Origin: Cynocephalus volans
Taxonomy: Eukaryota > Chordata > Mammalia > Dermoptera > Cynocephalidae
Assembly (NCBI RefSeq): GCF_027409185.1
Contig: NC_084468.1
Location: forward strand, 143,132,001-143,196,000
DNA length: 64,000 nucleotides
Reading direction: 5' to 3'
In this document: positions 17,901 through 28,478 of the stretch, in pieces
Position numbering within the stretch: the first letter of the stretch is position 1
How the letters are laid out: every line of letters starts with the position of its first letter
Made by a program: the position numbers and the translations under genes
Notes under the pieces: model-generated
Told to the model about the DNA's origin: nothing
Seen by the model: only the letters and a program-made list of their open reading frames with translations
The model's database searches: none

Positions 17901-18823
17901 TACACCCTGAAACAATAAAACTTCTTAAAGAAAACATAGGAGAAACACTTCAGGAAATAGGACTGGGCACAGACTTCATGAATACGACCCCAAAAGCACA
18001 GGCAACCAAAGGAAAAATAAACAAATGGGATTATATCAAACTAAAAAGCTTCTGCACAGCAAAAGAAACAATTAAAAGAGTTAAAAGACAACCAACAGCG
18101 TGGGAGAAAATATTTGCAAAATATATATCTGACAAAGGATTAATATCCAGAATATATAAGGAACTCAAACAACTTTACAAGAAGAAAACAAGCAACCCAA
18201 TTAAAAAATGGGCAAAAGAACTAAATAGGCATTTCTCTAAGGAAGATATAAAAATGGCCAACAGACATATGCAAAAATGCTCAACATCACTCAGCATCCG
18301 GGAAATGCAAATCAAAACCACATTGAGAAACCATGTAACCCCAGTTAGGATGGCTAAAATCCAAAAGACTATGAACGATAAATGCTGGCGAGGCTGCGGA
18401 GAAAACGGAACTCTCATACATTGTTGGTGGGACTGCAAAATGGTGCAGCCTCTATGGAAAATGCTATGGAGGTTCCTCAAACAATTGCAGATAGATCTAC
18501 CATACGACCCAGCTATCCCGCTGTTGGGAATATACCCAGAGGAATGGAAATCATCAAGTCAAAGGTATACCTGTTTCCCAATGTTTATCGCAGCACTCTT
18601 TACAATAGCCAAGAGTTGGAACCAGCCCAAATGCCCATCATCAGATGAGTGGATACGGAAAATGTGGTACATCTACACAATGGAATACTACTCAGCTATA
18701 AAAACGAATGAAATACTGCCATTTGCAACAACATGGATGGACCTCGAGAGAATTATATTAAGTGAAACAAGTCAGGCACATAAAGAGAAATACCATATGT
18801 TCTCACTTGTTGGTGGGAGCTAA
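15000..18823 (+). pseudogene. L1-A ORF2 (endonuclease and reverse transcriptase), broken
   Basis: ORF2p nicks target DNA and copies the L1 RNA. From ATG at 15000 the first frame opens with LNVKGLK and is lost through a shift near 15060-15150. The endonuclease domain follows at 15164-15721 with the family motifs AGDLNTP, SRIDHILG and SDHNGLKLE. It ends in a TGA (15719-15721) that interrupts continuing homology in the same frame to 16108. A shift near 16100 moves to the frame of 16131, where TAA at 16440-16442 replaces an expected sense codon before the RT region continues to 17006. A one-base loss near 16975 (in the RQGC box) moves to the last frame, open for 615 codons (16976-18823). This last part has the catalytic FADD at 17093-17104 and the cysteine motif [18 protein letters not shown] near the C terminus. 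So three frameshifts and two stops are visible. The C-terminal half is intact, which is consistent with neutral decay of a once complete copy. Confidence 0.9.
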
Positions 18824-18837
18824 AAATTAATATATAA

Positions 18838-18883
<46 letters not shown>

Positions 18884-19080
18884 CGGTGGGGGGGGGGAAG
18901 AAGATATAACAACCACAATTTTTTGAAGTTGATATGACAAGCAAACAGAAAGGACATTTTTGGAGGGAAGGGGGGGAGGGAGAAGGGAGGGAGGTTTTGG
19001 TGATGGGGAGCGATAATCAGCCACAATGTATATCGACAAAATAAAATTAAAAAAAAATAAATAAATAAAAATTAAAAAAA
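18824..19080 (+). other. L1-A 3' UTR with CA repeat, polypurine tract and A-rich tail
   Basis: After the ORF2 stop comes a (CA)20 run, a G run (18888 onward), a second G-rich polypurine stretch around 18961-18993, the block 'ggttttggtgatggggagc', then 'acaaaataaaatt' and an A-rich tail. The same order recurs in L1-B at 27523-27787, so these are features of the L1 family and not of this copy. The repeated G runs could form G-quadruplexes, as described for L1 3' UTRs of other mammals. Confidence 0.85.
18841..18880 (+). repeat. (CA)20 microsatellite inside the L1-A 3' UTR
   Basis: Twenty uninterrupted CA units directly after 'tatataaatt'. L1-B carries an interrupted CA/TACA run at the same L1 position, so the microsatellite came with the L1. 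Confidence 0.95.
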
Positions 19081-21970
19081 AAAAAACAATATTACTGCAA
19101 TCCACATCTAAAACAATCCCCAAAGCTTTTCTGATGTCTCAATTATCTATTCTTTGAAATAAAATTCCAGAACAAAAGAATGTGAGCAAAATTTACGAAA
19201 ATCTACAACTAAAATATGTAATCAAGTGGTTAGTATTTCATATATGAGAATGGGCAGGATTATTAATATCTTGTATTTTTAATAATATCATACATACTAT
19301 GTTTTTCCACTTGAAAGCTAAGAAGTGCTAAACAGATAAGATAATGAAATTATAACTCCTCCCACACAAAATTAATATGTAAGCTCCCACACACAATATG
19401 CTGCTGCAGAGAAATCTTCCATTGTGTTACAGCTGACAGAGTTTGTCCATGAATGGAAATCATAAATCTGACATGAGCCATCATTCACTAGTTTGTGAAT
19501 TCCTTCATATTTAGTTGTTTTCTGTTACCCCAAGCTGATCCTTGTAAGAAAAGACTGAATTCTGTTCCTACTCAAGTACCATAGGTTTTACTTTTTAATC
19601 TGAAAGTAATGTAAATAGCTCAGTAAAACACACCTGTTCATAATGGGTGGTCACGTTCATATTTGGGAGAGGGGATGCACAGAGAAGTAGAATTGCCACA
19701 GTTAGTACAGATTTATAACTGGAGCAAGACAGTTTCTGAATAGCCTTAATGTTTAGATATGTTTGAGAAATGACAGCACTTTAAAGTTTTCTGTTTTCAA
19801 AACATAGTTTGAAAAAGGCTAAAATAAACCACAAGATACTCTTCTACCTGACTTTTATGAGTACATTATAGAAATTCTACATTTACAATTTTAGCTATAT
19901 TACTTCTTTCTCAACTTTCACTTTTAGTGAATGTGTTTCTGAATAATAAATTCCTTATTTTCTTTCTAGTATCCTATTGTTCTGATGTGTAAGGAGTCTG
20001 ATCAGTTTAGGGGAAAAAAATCGTAACTTAATTATAGTATATTTAGAGTGCCTCATTGCTAGACACAATTAATATTGTAGTCTAAAGCTCCACCACTTTT
20101 AGTGAGTACCTAGGACATAGGAAAAAATAAGATTTATAACCAATTCTGTGCACACCGTATATGCTACAGACCATATATCAAATATTAAAGTTCTCCACCT
20201 CTTTTTGAAGAGCTTAGAAGCTTAGGACACAAAACTGACAACCATGCCTTAAGATGGCATTTTAAAAGATTGATTGTTCTTTTTACTTGAGATTGAAAAA
20301 AATAACATGGAAATCTGAAAAGAGCAGCTTTCCTCATCTTACCCATTTTTCTGATTAGGGTGTGTTTTATACAGGAGGTGATAAATGGCTCAGAGGAGAC
20401 ATAGCAGAAATAAGGCAAAGCCTAGAAGAATGAGAAGTAGTTTGTGAGTATAGAGATGGAAATAGAAAAGGAAGGTAACAAAAGCAAGAGCAAATTAAAA
20501 TATACTCATCAATCAAAAAGTATTATCAAAGTGTCCACTTTCTACCTGCAAGACAGAAATAATGAGTGAGAAAAAAAAAAGTTTTTTGAGGAACCAGGTT
20601 TGGCATGAGTTGAGTTCTAGATACCATGTGACCAAATTCAGTAATTATTCACAGTTGATTATGTGTCGTGCACTGTGTAAAACTTTATGAAGGAAATGGA
20701 GAGGGGATGAATGATGTCTGTCCTCAAGGTAAATTACAGTGAAGCAGAGGGGTGCTTGCAACACGCCCTGGCTTCCAAAAAGCGTTTCAGAAACCTCTTC
20801 AAAGACGGGAGAAGGGAGGAATGTGGTGACATCCGTGCCTCAGCTACTAAATTACGATTTTGTTATGCTAGGCTTTCATTTGAAGAGAGAGTTTATATTT
20901 GTCTGGACCTCAGAAAGAAGAGGGCAAATTCTAACTAGAATTAATCAAGATGGACACAATGATTGTGAAGTGTAAGTTGACCACAAGGAATAATGCAGTG
21001 ATGTGAGGAGCTGTCCCCACTGCTAGCCCTGGAAGATGTGGGGATGTGTGTTTTGTCAGGAGCAGGGAACTTTAATCCAAGGAAACAGCGGGGCTCTTAC
21101 GGATTAGCAGGCAAGGAGCTTATGGTAAGGGGTACTGCTCTGGCCTCACTTCTCCAGTCAAGCTTCTAATTTTCCAGATGAACCAGAAGCCATCACAGCC
21201 ACCCTTCTGGGGAAGTGGAGGGTTTACCCAGGGATGGAGATGCTAAAGAGCAGGCACAGATTTCCTCAGCTAAAGAATCTGAAAAACTCAAATCTAATGA
21301 ACATATAGAGCTACATGGAGTGAGTATTGTGATGTCCACATTTAGCATCTAATTGGGACCATTCGACAATTGATAAAGAAATGTTGTGTAATTCCACAAG
21401 TTGGGGAAAAAGAAATTTTTTAATATTTTAACTGGAAATGAGTGCTCTTTTAGGTAGAATTTTCTTACTTCTGGAAAAGTTTTAGAAAATGCCTCCTAAC
21501 TAATCATTAATTGCTGGGAAATACACATATTTTTAATAACCATGTAGTAAAGATTACACACATGATTAATACTAATTGTTGTATTACTATTTTCCCACTA
21601 CCTTTTACATTTTCTTCAGACACACTAAAACTGCATGAGTAATTACTGCTTAACAGACTGAGGATTTGTAATATATGTTTAGAAATTTGTCTCGATGGGG
21701 TATTTTTAAAAAGTTTAGTATTTTGTGTGTCTGTGTGTTTTGGGCTAGTGAGGGAAAGGAAGTCAAAGTTGTGGTTTGCTTCTGAATTCTAAAATTATCT
21801 CTAAGTAGTCATTTGGAGATATTTTATCATTTGCCTCTCACGTTTAATTGAGCTATTCAATTAATGGTTAGAATTATCTGACTATTATTGAGTTAAGGAT
21901 AAACAGACTGTTTATTGATATTAAATTTTAAGGCAGGAACAAAACATGAATCCCGAGAGGATTCAAAAAG

Positions 21971-22203
21971 GTAACAGCATGATTTTAGAAGCAGATATTC
22001 TGAAAGCTTGAAAGTGAACAAATTCTTCATGTTAAGGCATATTATCAAAATTGTATTTTAAAACTAAAGAGAAAGTACTAGGTAATACAACAATAAAAGA
22101 CGTAGACTTTAGAGTATTAGAAATTGCAAAGGGGGGGTAAAGTTCTCCATATTTAAAGATGATATTATTAAATATAGGTAACAGTGGAAGATCAACCACA
22201 AAT
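21971..22203 (+). repeat. 233-bp local direct repeat, copy 1 of 2
   Basis: It aligns without net gaps to 23571-23803 at a constant offset of exactly 1600, with about 18 substitutions by hand count (roughly 92% identity). The match starts at 'taacagcatgatt' and ends at 'cacaaat' / 'tacaaat'. Sequence outside does not match. No TSD or tail is evident. Confidence 0.8.
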
Positions 22204-23089
22204 CTTCTAATAAAATAAAATAATTAAGGATGCTAAAGGACACAAAAATAATATTGAAAAATTAATATTTTTAATACATACTAACAAAAAGGGCTGATTA
22301 ACATTTGCAGCTAAAAAGTAAAATATCTACAAATGCAATGAAGAAAAATAAGTTTGTCTTGTTATAACAATTAAAATGACTCAAATAAAAAGAAATGTAT
22401 TTATCACATTACTTTTAAAAATGTTAAAACTCAATTAGTTAATCTATACATTTATTATATCTCTTCAAAATACCAACATTTTATTATTAGACAGGCTAAT
22501 TCTAAAATGTAAGATAAAAATAGTAATACTGTTTTAACTTGATAAACTGACTGTAAAGTTTATGGAAACACCATACAAAGACACAGATAGATTTTGAGAG
22601 AAAAAAAAAATTGTGGGAAATAAGTTCTCCTGGGTATTTGTACCTATTTTATAGGTTTAATAAATAAAACAGTGAAGAAACTATATATGAAGAGAGAAAA
22701 AGACCAGTGAAGTAAATGGAACATTCAGATATACACTAAATGAATATGGGCTACAAGTGGTATTTCAAAGAAATGAGAAGCAATAGAATATTCAATAAAG
22801 TAGGAACTAACAGAGAGCCACCTCAAGAAATAAACAAATGGTTGTTTGAATTAATATCTTATATGCTAGAGTGTTATGCTAATGGTCTTGAATGAGTCCT
22901 ATCTCTCAGTACCAATGTTTTTGGGTAATCCCCTCCCACATAGACCCTAGGCTTAGCCATGTAAATTGTTTACGCCAGTGAGACATAAGAAAACATGAGT
23001 GAATTACTAAAAGTAAAAAAAAAAAAAAAAATTACCAAAGAAACAAATAGCTATTTCGCACATGAAAGGGGAATATTAATGGCCTATAA

Positions 23090-23520
23090 ATATCAAAATA
23101 TTTGCAGTCTTATAAATAATTAGGTGAATGTAAATTAAAACCAAAATGTATTTATTTTTACCAATTTATCAGCAACAATAATAAAGGTATTAAGAGCCAA
23201 GATTAATATGGATATGAATAAATATGTTCTTTATATACTATTGGTAGAAGCATAATCGTTTTAGATTTTGGGGAGAATAATTTGGCATTATCTCATAAAA
23301 GTTATACTGTGATTCTGCTGTAATAAAGCAAGAATGTTTTTCGGTATCTCCCACTAATGAATGCTTATAAGTGACCACAAAGTAGCATGCACAAAGATAT
23401 TCACTGAAGTACTGGTTGTAATAAAAATATTCAGAAATATCTAAATGTCAAACAATAGAGAAATTCTCATACTACAAACCATCCACCAAATGAAATCACA
23501 TGCAGTAGTTACAAAAGTAA
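23090..23520 (+). mobile_element. Old L1/HAL1-type 3' ORF2 fragment
   Basis: Decayed but ordered match to the last part of L1 ORF2: 'ttggtagaagcataa', then 'gcacaaagatattcactgaa', then 'ttgtaataaaaatattcag', 'aaatgtcaaacaatagagaa' and 'ccaccaaatgaaatcacatg'. This is the region encoding the usual '[13 protein letters not shown]' block, here beyond translation. It is probably one element with 24170-24620, split by the repeat copy at 23571. Confidence 0.55.
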
Positions 23521-23522
23521 TA

Positions 23523-23546
23523 AAATAAATAAATAAATAAATAAAT
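23523..23546 (+). repeat. (AAAT)n microsatellite
   Basis: A run of six AAAT units just left of the second copy of the 233-bp repeat. It may be the remains of an L1 tail. Confidence 0.8.
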
Positions 23547-23570
23547 GATAATGGTATATTAGTGCTGCTG

Positions 23571-23803
23571 ATAACAGCATGATTCTAGAAGCAGATATTC
23601 TGAAAGCCTGAAAGTGAACAAATTCTTCAAGTTAAGGCCCATTATCGAAATTATATTTTAAAACTAAAGAGAAAGTACTAGGCAATACAACAATAAAAGA
23701 TGTAGACTTTAGTGTATTAGAAATTGCAAAGGGGAGGTAAATTTCTCCATATCTAAAGATGATATTATCGAATATAGGTAACACTGGAAGATCAACTACA
23801 AAT
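23571..23803 (+). repeat. 233-bp local direct repeat, copy 2 of 2
   Basis: Partner of 21971-22203. It lies 25 bases after the (AAAT)n run and between two old L1-like fragments. The substitutions are spread evenly over the length. Confidence 0.8.
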
Positions 23804-24169
23804 GTCAGAGATATCTCTGACTTTTTTAAAAAAAATGAGTACATACCCGATTAAGAATACTATATATATTTAATGCACTTATATGTAATTGCTTCAATTA
23901 ATGATTTCAACTATAACTCAAAAATTTGTTCTTCTCTTCCAAGAGAAAAGTTCTATGGTCTCTTACAAAAAGAGAATTTTAATTATTAGCATGTATACTT
24001 CTAGATGGTTTGGATATTACATATGTGCATCAAAATATATACAGAAAATATTCAGCCTCATTATTTTTCAACTAAATAAATTTAGATCAGTGACGCACCA
24101 TTTTAATTGCAGAAATTAAGCATGTACAATGTTATGAAGTGTTCAATGGAATTGCCACCATTTTATATC

Positions 24170-24620
24170 ATTAATGGCAGTGTAACCTGAATGTAGAAAA
24201 TAATTGGTAGTTGGCATAAAGGATCTTTCATATATTCCTGCCCTTGGTGATAGTAATTCAATTCCTGGTTAACCATCTTGAGGAAATAATAATAAATATG
24301 GATAAAGCTTTATGTATAAATACATTCATAACATTGTTACACATAGTAGCAAAAATTTACAAGGAATTCAAAAGCCCAGGCATAGGTGAATATTTACGGA
24401 AATGATGATATAGCCACCTAATGCAATAGAATGAATACACATGTTAAAAAGATGTTTATAAAACCATAATCTAAAATTAATGCTCATTCAGTAAAGTCAT
24501 ATAAAAATAGCACAGTATTTTATGAATTGTATGATTAAACCATTTAAAATTAAATAAGCAAAGCCCATGAATAAACTAGGGAGATAAATGCTCAAAGGTT
24601 AACTATGGTCATGTTGGAAG
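24170..24620 (+). mobile_element. Old L1-type 3' end fragment
   Basis: The order 'gataaagctttatgtataaa', 'cattgttacacatagtagc', 'taatgcaatagaatgaatac' and 'gttaaaaagatgtttataaa' resembles the 3' end of ancient L1/HAL1 elements (the block around 'atgcagccattaaaaa'). Heavily diverged, no open frame, ends approximate. Confidence 0.45.
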
Positions 24621-24895
24621 ACTGGATTAAGCTTTTTTTGCTATGTTTTATTTTGTTGTTTTGTTTATGTTTTCAGCCATTGTTCAAGTGACTTTAGTAA
24701 TAAGAAAAAAATATTCAGCTAGATAGATATATAGATAATCAGTACAAAGAAATCTAAAAATATGTAGGATATCTAAATAAAATTTCTGAAAGTTCTCAAA
24801 ATAATTGTTGATTATTTTAATTTTGAATATGCATCTATATGGGTCCAAATATATGCCCAGACTATACTTGATGCTTCAGTAAAAAGATTCACTCA

Positions 24896-25594
24896 TGTTG
24901 TTCAAGTGTGCCCCAAAGGACAGACAAAATGAATGGACTCACTGGGGTTAAAAGAGGCATTCAAATTGTTTAACAAAACCAAATGGCCACAGCAAGGGAA
25001 AGGACAGACAAATATTTCTCAGCCTAAGTATGTATCTTACCAACTGTTATGAAGTTCGCTTTTCTCTAACTAAACAAAGGCAACTCTCAAAAGATAAGGC
25101 CAAATCAGCACTAGCTAGGAATTCTACACTGACCTTCAACAAATCTGGCTGGCACCGGTCATCAACCCTCATTCCTGGTAGCCCCTATGTCCCTAAGTGA
25201 ATGAAAAACAGGCTTCAAAGAACGTCTTCTCCCTCTGCTCCTGTAAGAGGAGCCACATCAAAACCAGCCTTGGCCAGCCTGTTGAGCCTGTGCAATAACA
25301 CACATTTGTGCCTTGTGATTATACCTGTGCTTGTTCATCACACACCCATGTGGCCTTCCCCATAAATATTCACAGATTCCTTTCAGCTCTCTGAACATGT
25401 ATATGAACCTGATATTGGAAGGCATAAATACCAGCCTTTCTTCTGTGTTCACTAGAATGCTTGACTTTGGCCCAGCAGGAGCCTATGTCCCACAATCTGC
25501 AGATTGCCTTTTTCTCCTTTTTTCCCCCTCTCTCTCTGGAAAATAAAGTGTCCCTCTTCTCTTAGCAGATCCTGTCTTCCTCTTTCTGTCAACA
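24896..25594 (+). mobile_element. Probable solo LTR of an endogenous retrovirus-like element
   Basis: The segment starts with TGTTG and ends with CAACA, typical LTR ends. It contains a TATA-like CATAAATA at 25423-25430 followed about 110 bases later by AATAAA at 25542-25547 and a TC-rich 3' end, the order U3-R-U5. It is richer in C than the surrounding intron. I could not find a convincing TSD, and no internal viral sequence lies next to it. Family not identified. Limits are provisional. Confidence 0.5.
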
Positions 25595-27059
25595 GTGTAA
25601 AGACTCATTTCAAAGAAGAATAGGTCTAAGGTAGACATACTGATTGTTTAAAAATACCAGAATATGTTTTGATATCAATTTAATGAACAAGATTTGTAAA
25701 TACAAAGATGATGTATACTGTCAATGAATCAACAAAGGGCGTGGTAGAATGATAAATTAATAGTATAATTAAGAAAGGATATAGTAACTAAATTTTAGAC
25801 AGAGTATCAAAGAGAAATGTTATTGTCTATAACGTAAAATGAAACTAAAAGTTTTCCAGGAGAAAATGCTTGTAGGTATGATTTCAGTAGAATGAAGTGT
25901 ACATTAGTAAACAACAGCATGGTAAAGTTGGAAAGAAAAATGTTTTCTCTCTCAACACATCATTACAAAATGTTAATCAAAGATTTTTGTTCACAGTCTT
26001 CTAAACTATTCTCTCTTTGAAAATCTGCTTTGAAATCTAACCTGGTATTAGCTAATTATTTTTTTCACAACTTCTAAACTCAAAATAGCACCTTTGATAA
26101 TTGCCTTAACTCTCATTTTCAACAATATTTGAAGACTTTTCATTTTCAAGTTTATCATATGCAATTTGGTGACTGAACAGAATTTAAAATTGAATGTGAT
26201 TTTACTGAAAATCTCTGAAAAGGCATATTTACTTCAGAGTTTGAACCAAGCACACAAACTACAGAAGTGAGGACAAACAAAGCTGAAGTTATTGAATCTG
26301 AATAGCTATTTCATCAATTCTGCTTGAAAACTTAATCTGACAAAATTTAGTAACCTTTCCCTTGTGACTTATTTTTGAATTGACATAATGATGCTATAGG
26401 AAAACATGTTGTGAAATGTTATGAGGAAAAAAATAGAAATAGAAGAAAACATAGTGTGTCTGACAGTTATGTTGTAAGTCTGCTCAAATAGTGTAATTTC
26501 ATTGGTTTAATTTCTGTTTTTATAATGGTGATTATGCTAGCAAATTCCCAGAATACTCTGATAATAAATGAGTTTTAAGAATCTGAAAAATTCTAGGGGG
26601 GTAGGGGAAAGAGAAATATCCTTTAATTTAGGAGAAACAAGGCCTGCAAGGAGAGATCATTTTGGGACCTCTGTGTATACTCAAAGTAACTAAAGAAGGC
26701 ATCTCATGTTGTTAGGAAATTTAAAACAAATATAGTCACGATGATTGAACAACCCACATTAAATCAATCATGGAATATTTTTAAAATTTTTGTTAATAAA
26801 GTATATGAGTCAAAAAAAGAATATCAGTGTTTTAAATCATAAGATTTCAGTGAAGGGCAAAATACATATAACTGGAATATTTGAGATCATAAACTGAAAA
26901 CTGGTTGTAGTTCACTTAGATGTAAATTAGATTGTTGCTACCCTTTTAAAATACAAAGCTAATGTTAACTAATTTAGAACTTGATAATAACAAATTTTTC
27001 TTATTTTGCTACATTGGTTTAAAATTTCCTGTAATTATTTGGTTTGATCTAACTTTGCA
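25595..27059 (-). other. FSTL5 intron, unique AT-rich sequence
   Basis: I see no gene, no recognisable repeat and no regulatory element in this stretch. Confidence 0.5.
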
Positions 27060-27249
27060 CTTAGTCAAAGATTTTTTTTTTTTGTCGTTTTTTTTTTTTT
27101 TTTTTTTCGTGACCGGCACTCAGCCAGTGAGTGCACTGGTCATCCTTATATAGGATCCGAACCCGCGGCGGGAGCGTCGCCGCGCTCCCAGCCCCAGCGC
27201 AGCACTCTACCGAGTGCGCCACGGGCTCGGCCCTTAGTCAAAGATTTTT
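27060..27249 (-). mobile_element. tRNA-Ile-derived SINE (CYN-like), copy 1, with 17-bp TSD
   Basis: The body is 27077-27232 on minus, flanked by perfect copies of cttagtcaaagattttt at 27060-27076 and 27233-27249. Read on minus it begins ggccgagcccgtggcgcac, carries a Pol III B box (ggttcggatcc) and ends in a long A tail (T run on plus, 27077-27107). After the first tRNA-like unit comes only a shortened second unit (ccagtgcactcactggctga then gccggtcacg), so it is a dimer with an internal deletion. The high CpG content and perfect TSD mark it as young. Insertion at TTT|AAAAA fits L1-type cleavage. Confidence 0.88.
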
Positions 27250-27279
27250 AAAGCAAGTCGAAGGTATACCTGTTCCCCA

Positions 27280-27522
27280 ATGTTCATCGCAGCACTCTTT
27301 ACAATAGCCAAGAGTTGGAACCAGTCCAAATGCCCATCATCAGATGAGTGGATACGGAAAATGTGGTACATCTACACAATGGAATACTACTCAGCTATAA
27401 AAACGAATGAAATACTGCCATTTGCAACAACATGGATGGACCTCGAGAGAATTATATTAAGTGAAACAAGTCAGGCACAGAAAGAGAAATACCACATGTT
27501 CTCACTTATTGGAGGGAGCTAA
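27280..27522 (+). pseudogene. L1-B ORF2 C-terminal remnant
   Basis: Eighty codons in frame with the end of L1 ORF2, beginning [20 protein letters not shown] and ending in the same GGS-stop as L1-A. The domain lost includes all catalytic parts, so there is no function. It is open only because the copy is young. Confidence 0.88.
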
Positions 27523-27540
27523 AAATTAATATATAAATTC

Positions 27541-27690
27541 ACACACACACATACACACATACACACACAAACCGGGGGGGGGGGGGGAGGAAGAAGATAT
27601 AACAACCACAATTATTTGAAGTTGATACAACAAACAAACAGAAAGGACATTGTTGGGGGGAGGGGGGGGGAGGGAGAAGGGAGGGAGGTT
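27541..27690 (+). repeat. CA/CATA repeat and polypurine G tracts of the L1-B 3' UTR
   Basis: An interrupted CA run (27541-27570) is followed by a run of 14 G (27574-27587) and later by G runs within 27654-27690. It corresponds position for position to the L1-A 3' UTR and is listed because such tracts are unstable and can form quadruplexes. Confidence 0.85.
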
Positions 27691-28478
27691 TTGGTGATGG
27701 GGAGCATTAATCAGCTACAATGTATATCGACAAAATAAAATTTAAAAAAAATAAAATAAAATAAAATAAAATAAAATAAAATAAAAAAAAGCAATTCTTG
27801 TATCTTTATATAACCATCAGTCAATTAAGAGCAGACGAATGACACAAAGGAACTGTTACTAGAAAGATCTAGCTAATATTTTTGATGACAGCCTGACAAA
27901 GAAAGGAAATAAAACATACATACTCTTTGGAAAACATAATATTTGCAAAAATGGAATGAGTTAGCAAATTATGTGCAAAATATATTTTCAGAATTATTTC
28001 AAATAAAAATTATTGTTTTAAACAATAATATGAATTATCATTAATAATTGAATTAGTAATATAAATTCCATGCAAGTAGTAACCAAAAAAGAGATGGTAT
28101 AACTATGCTAATGTCAGGCAAAATAGATTTAAGGTCAAAACTGTTACGAGAAACTAAAAAGGATATTATATATTGATTAAAAACATTTAATTCTTCACAA
28201 AGATTCAACCAATATAAACATATATGTACAAAACAACAGAGCTCCAAGAATTGTGAGACAAATAGTAACAGAATTGAAAAAATGGACAGCTCTGCAAGAA
28301 TAGTTTACTTCAATACTCCACTTTTAATAATGGATTAAACAACTAGATTGATTTTCAATAAGAAAATAGAGTACTTTTTATAAACCAACAAAACCTAACA
28401 GAAGTATTTAGAAAACTCCACACTCAAAATAGCAGAACACATGTTCTTCTTAAGAACATATGGAACATTCTCCAGGAT

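Larger units (their letters stand above)
12278..19093 (+). mobile_element. L1-A: full-length but inactive L1 with TSD
   Basis: A complete-length LINE-1, antisense to FSTL5. In order it has a CpG-rich 5' UTR beginning near 12291, ORF1 (13832-14812), ORF2 (15000-18823), and a 3' UTR with a CA repeat and polypurine tract ending in an A-rich tail near 19080. The flanks match over 13 bases with one difference: aaaaaccaatatt at 12278-12290 and aaaaaacaatatt at 19081-19093. The site ttat|aaaaa fits L1 endonuclease preference. Both ORFs carry several frameshifts and stops, so the element cannot move by itself. Its last 270 bases are about 97% identical to L1-B at 27.3 kb, so this L1 family was active fairly recently in this lineage. 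Confidence 0.92.
19094..24895 (-). other. FSTL5 intron, AT-rich, with old L1 scraps
   Basis: No exon or RNA gene was recognised. A less AT-rich block at about 20700-21260 has two overlapping open frames of 75-78 codons (20711-20938, 20739-20975) without family resemblance. Old L1-like scraps and a 233-bp duplicated segment are listed separately. A runs lie near 20570, 22603 and 23015. Confidence 0.45.
27250..27794 (+). mobile_element. L1-B: short 5'-truncated L1
   Basis: It contains only the last 80 codons of ORF2, the 3' UTR and an (AAAAT)-rich tail. It matches L1-A 18555-19080 with about 7 differences in the first 270 bases. The flanks show aaagcaa at 27250-27256 and 27788-27794, a short TSD that overlaps the L1 start by microhomology (caagtc). 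It begins exactly where the SINE copy 1 TSD ends, so the two insertions share one target junction. Confidence 0.85.

Noticed and set aside
18841..18880. CRISPR-like short repeat array
   Set aside because: It is a dinucleotide microsatellite in an L1 3' UTR. No repeat-spacer structure exists anywhere in the window.
27077..27232. tRNA gene
   Set aside because: The A/B-box sequence is that of a SINE. It lacks a cloverleaf anticodon arm in frame, has an A tail and TSDs, and recurs at 28.5 and 36.5 kb.
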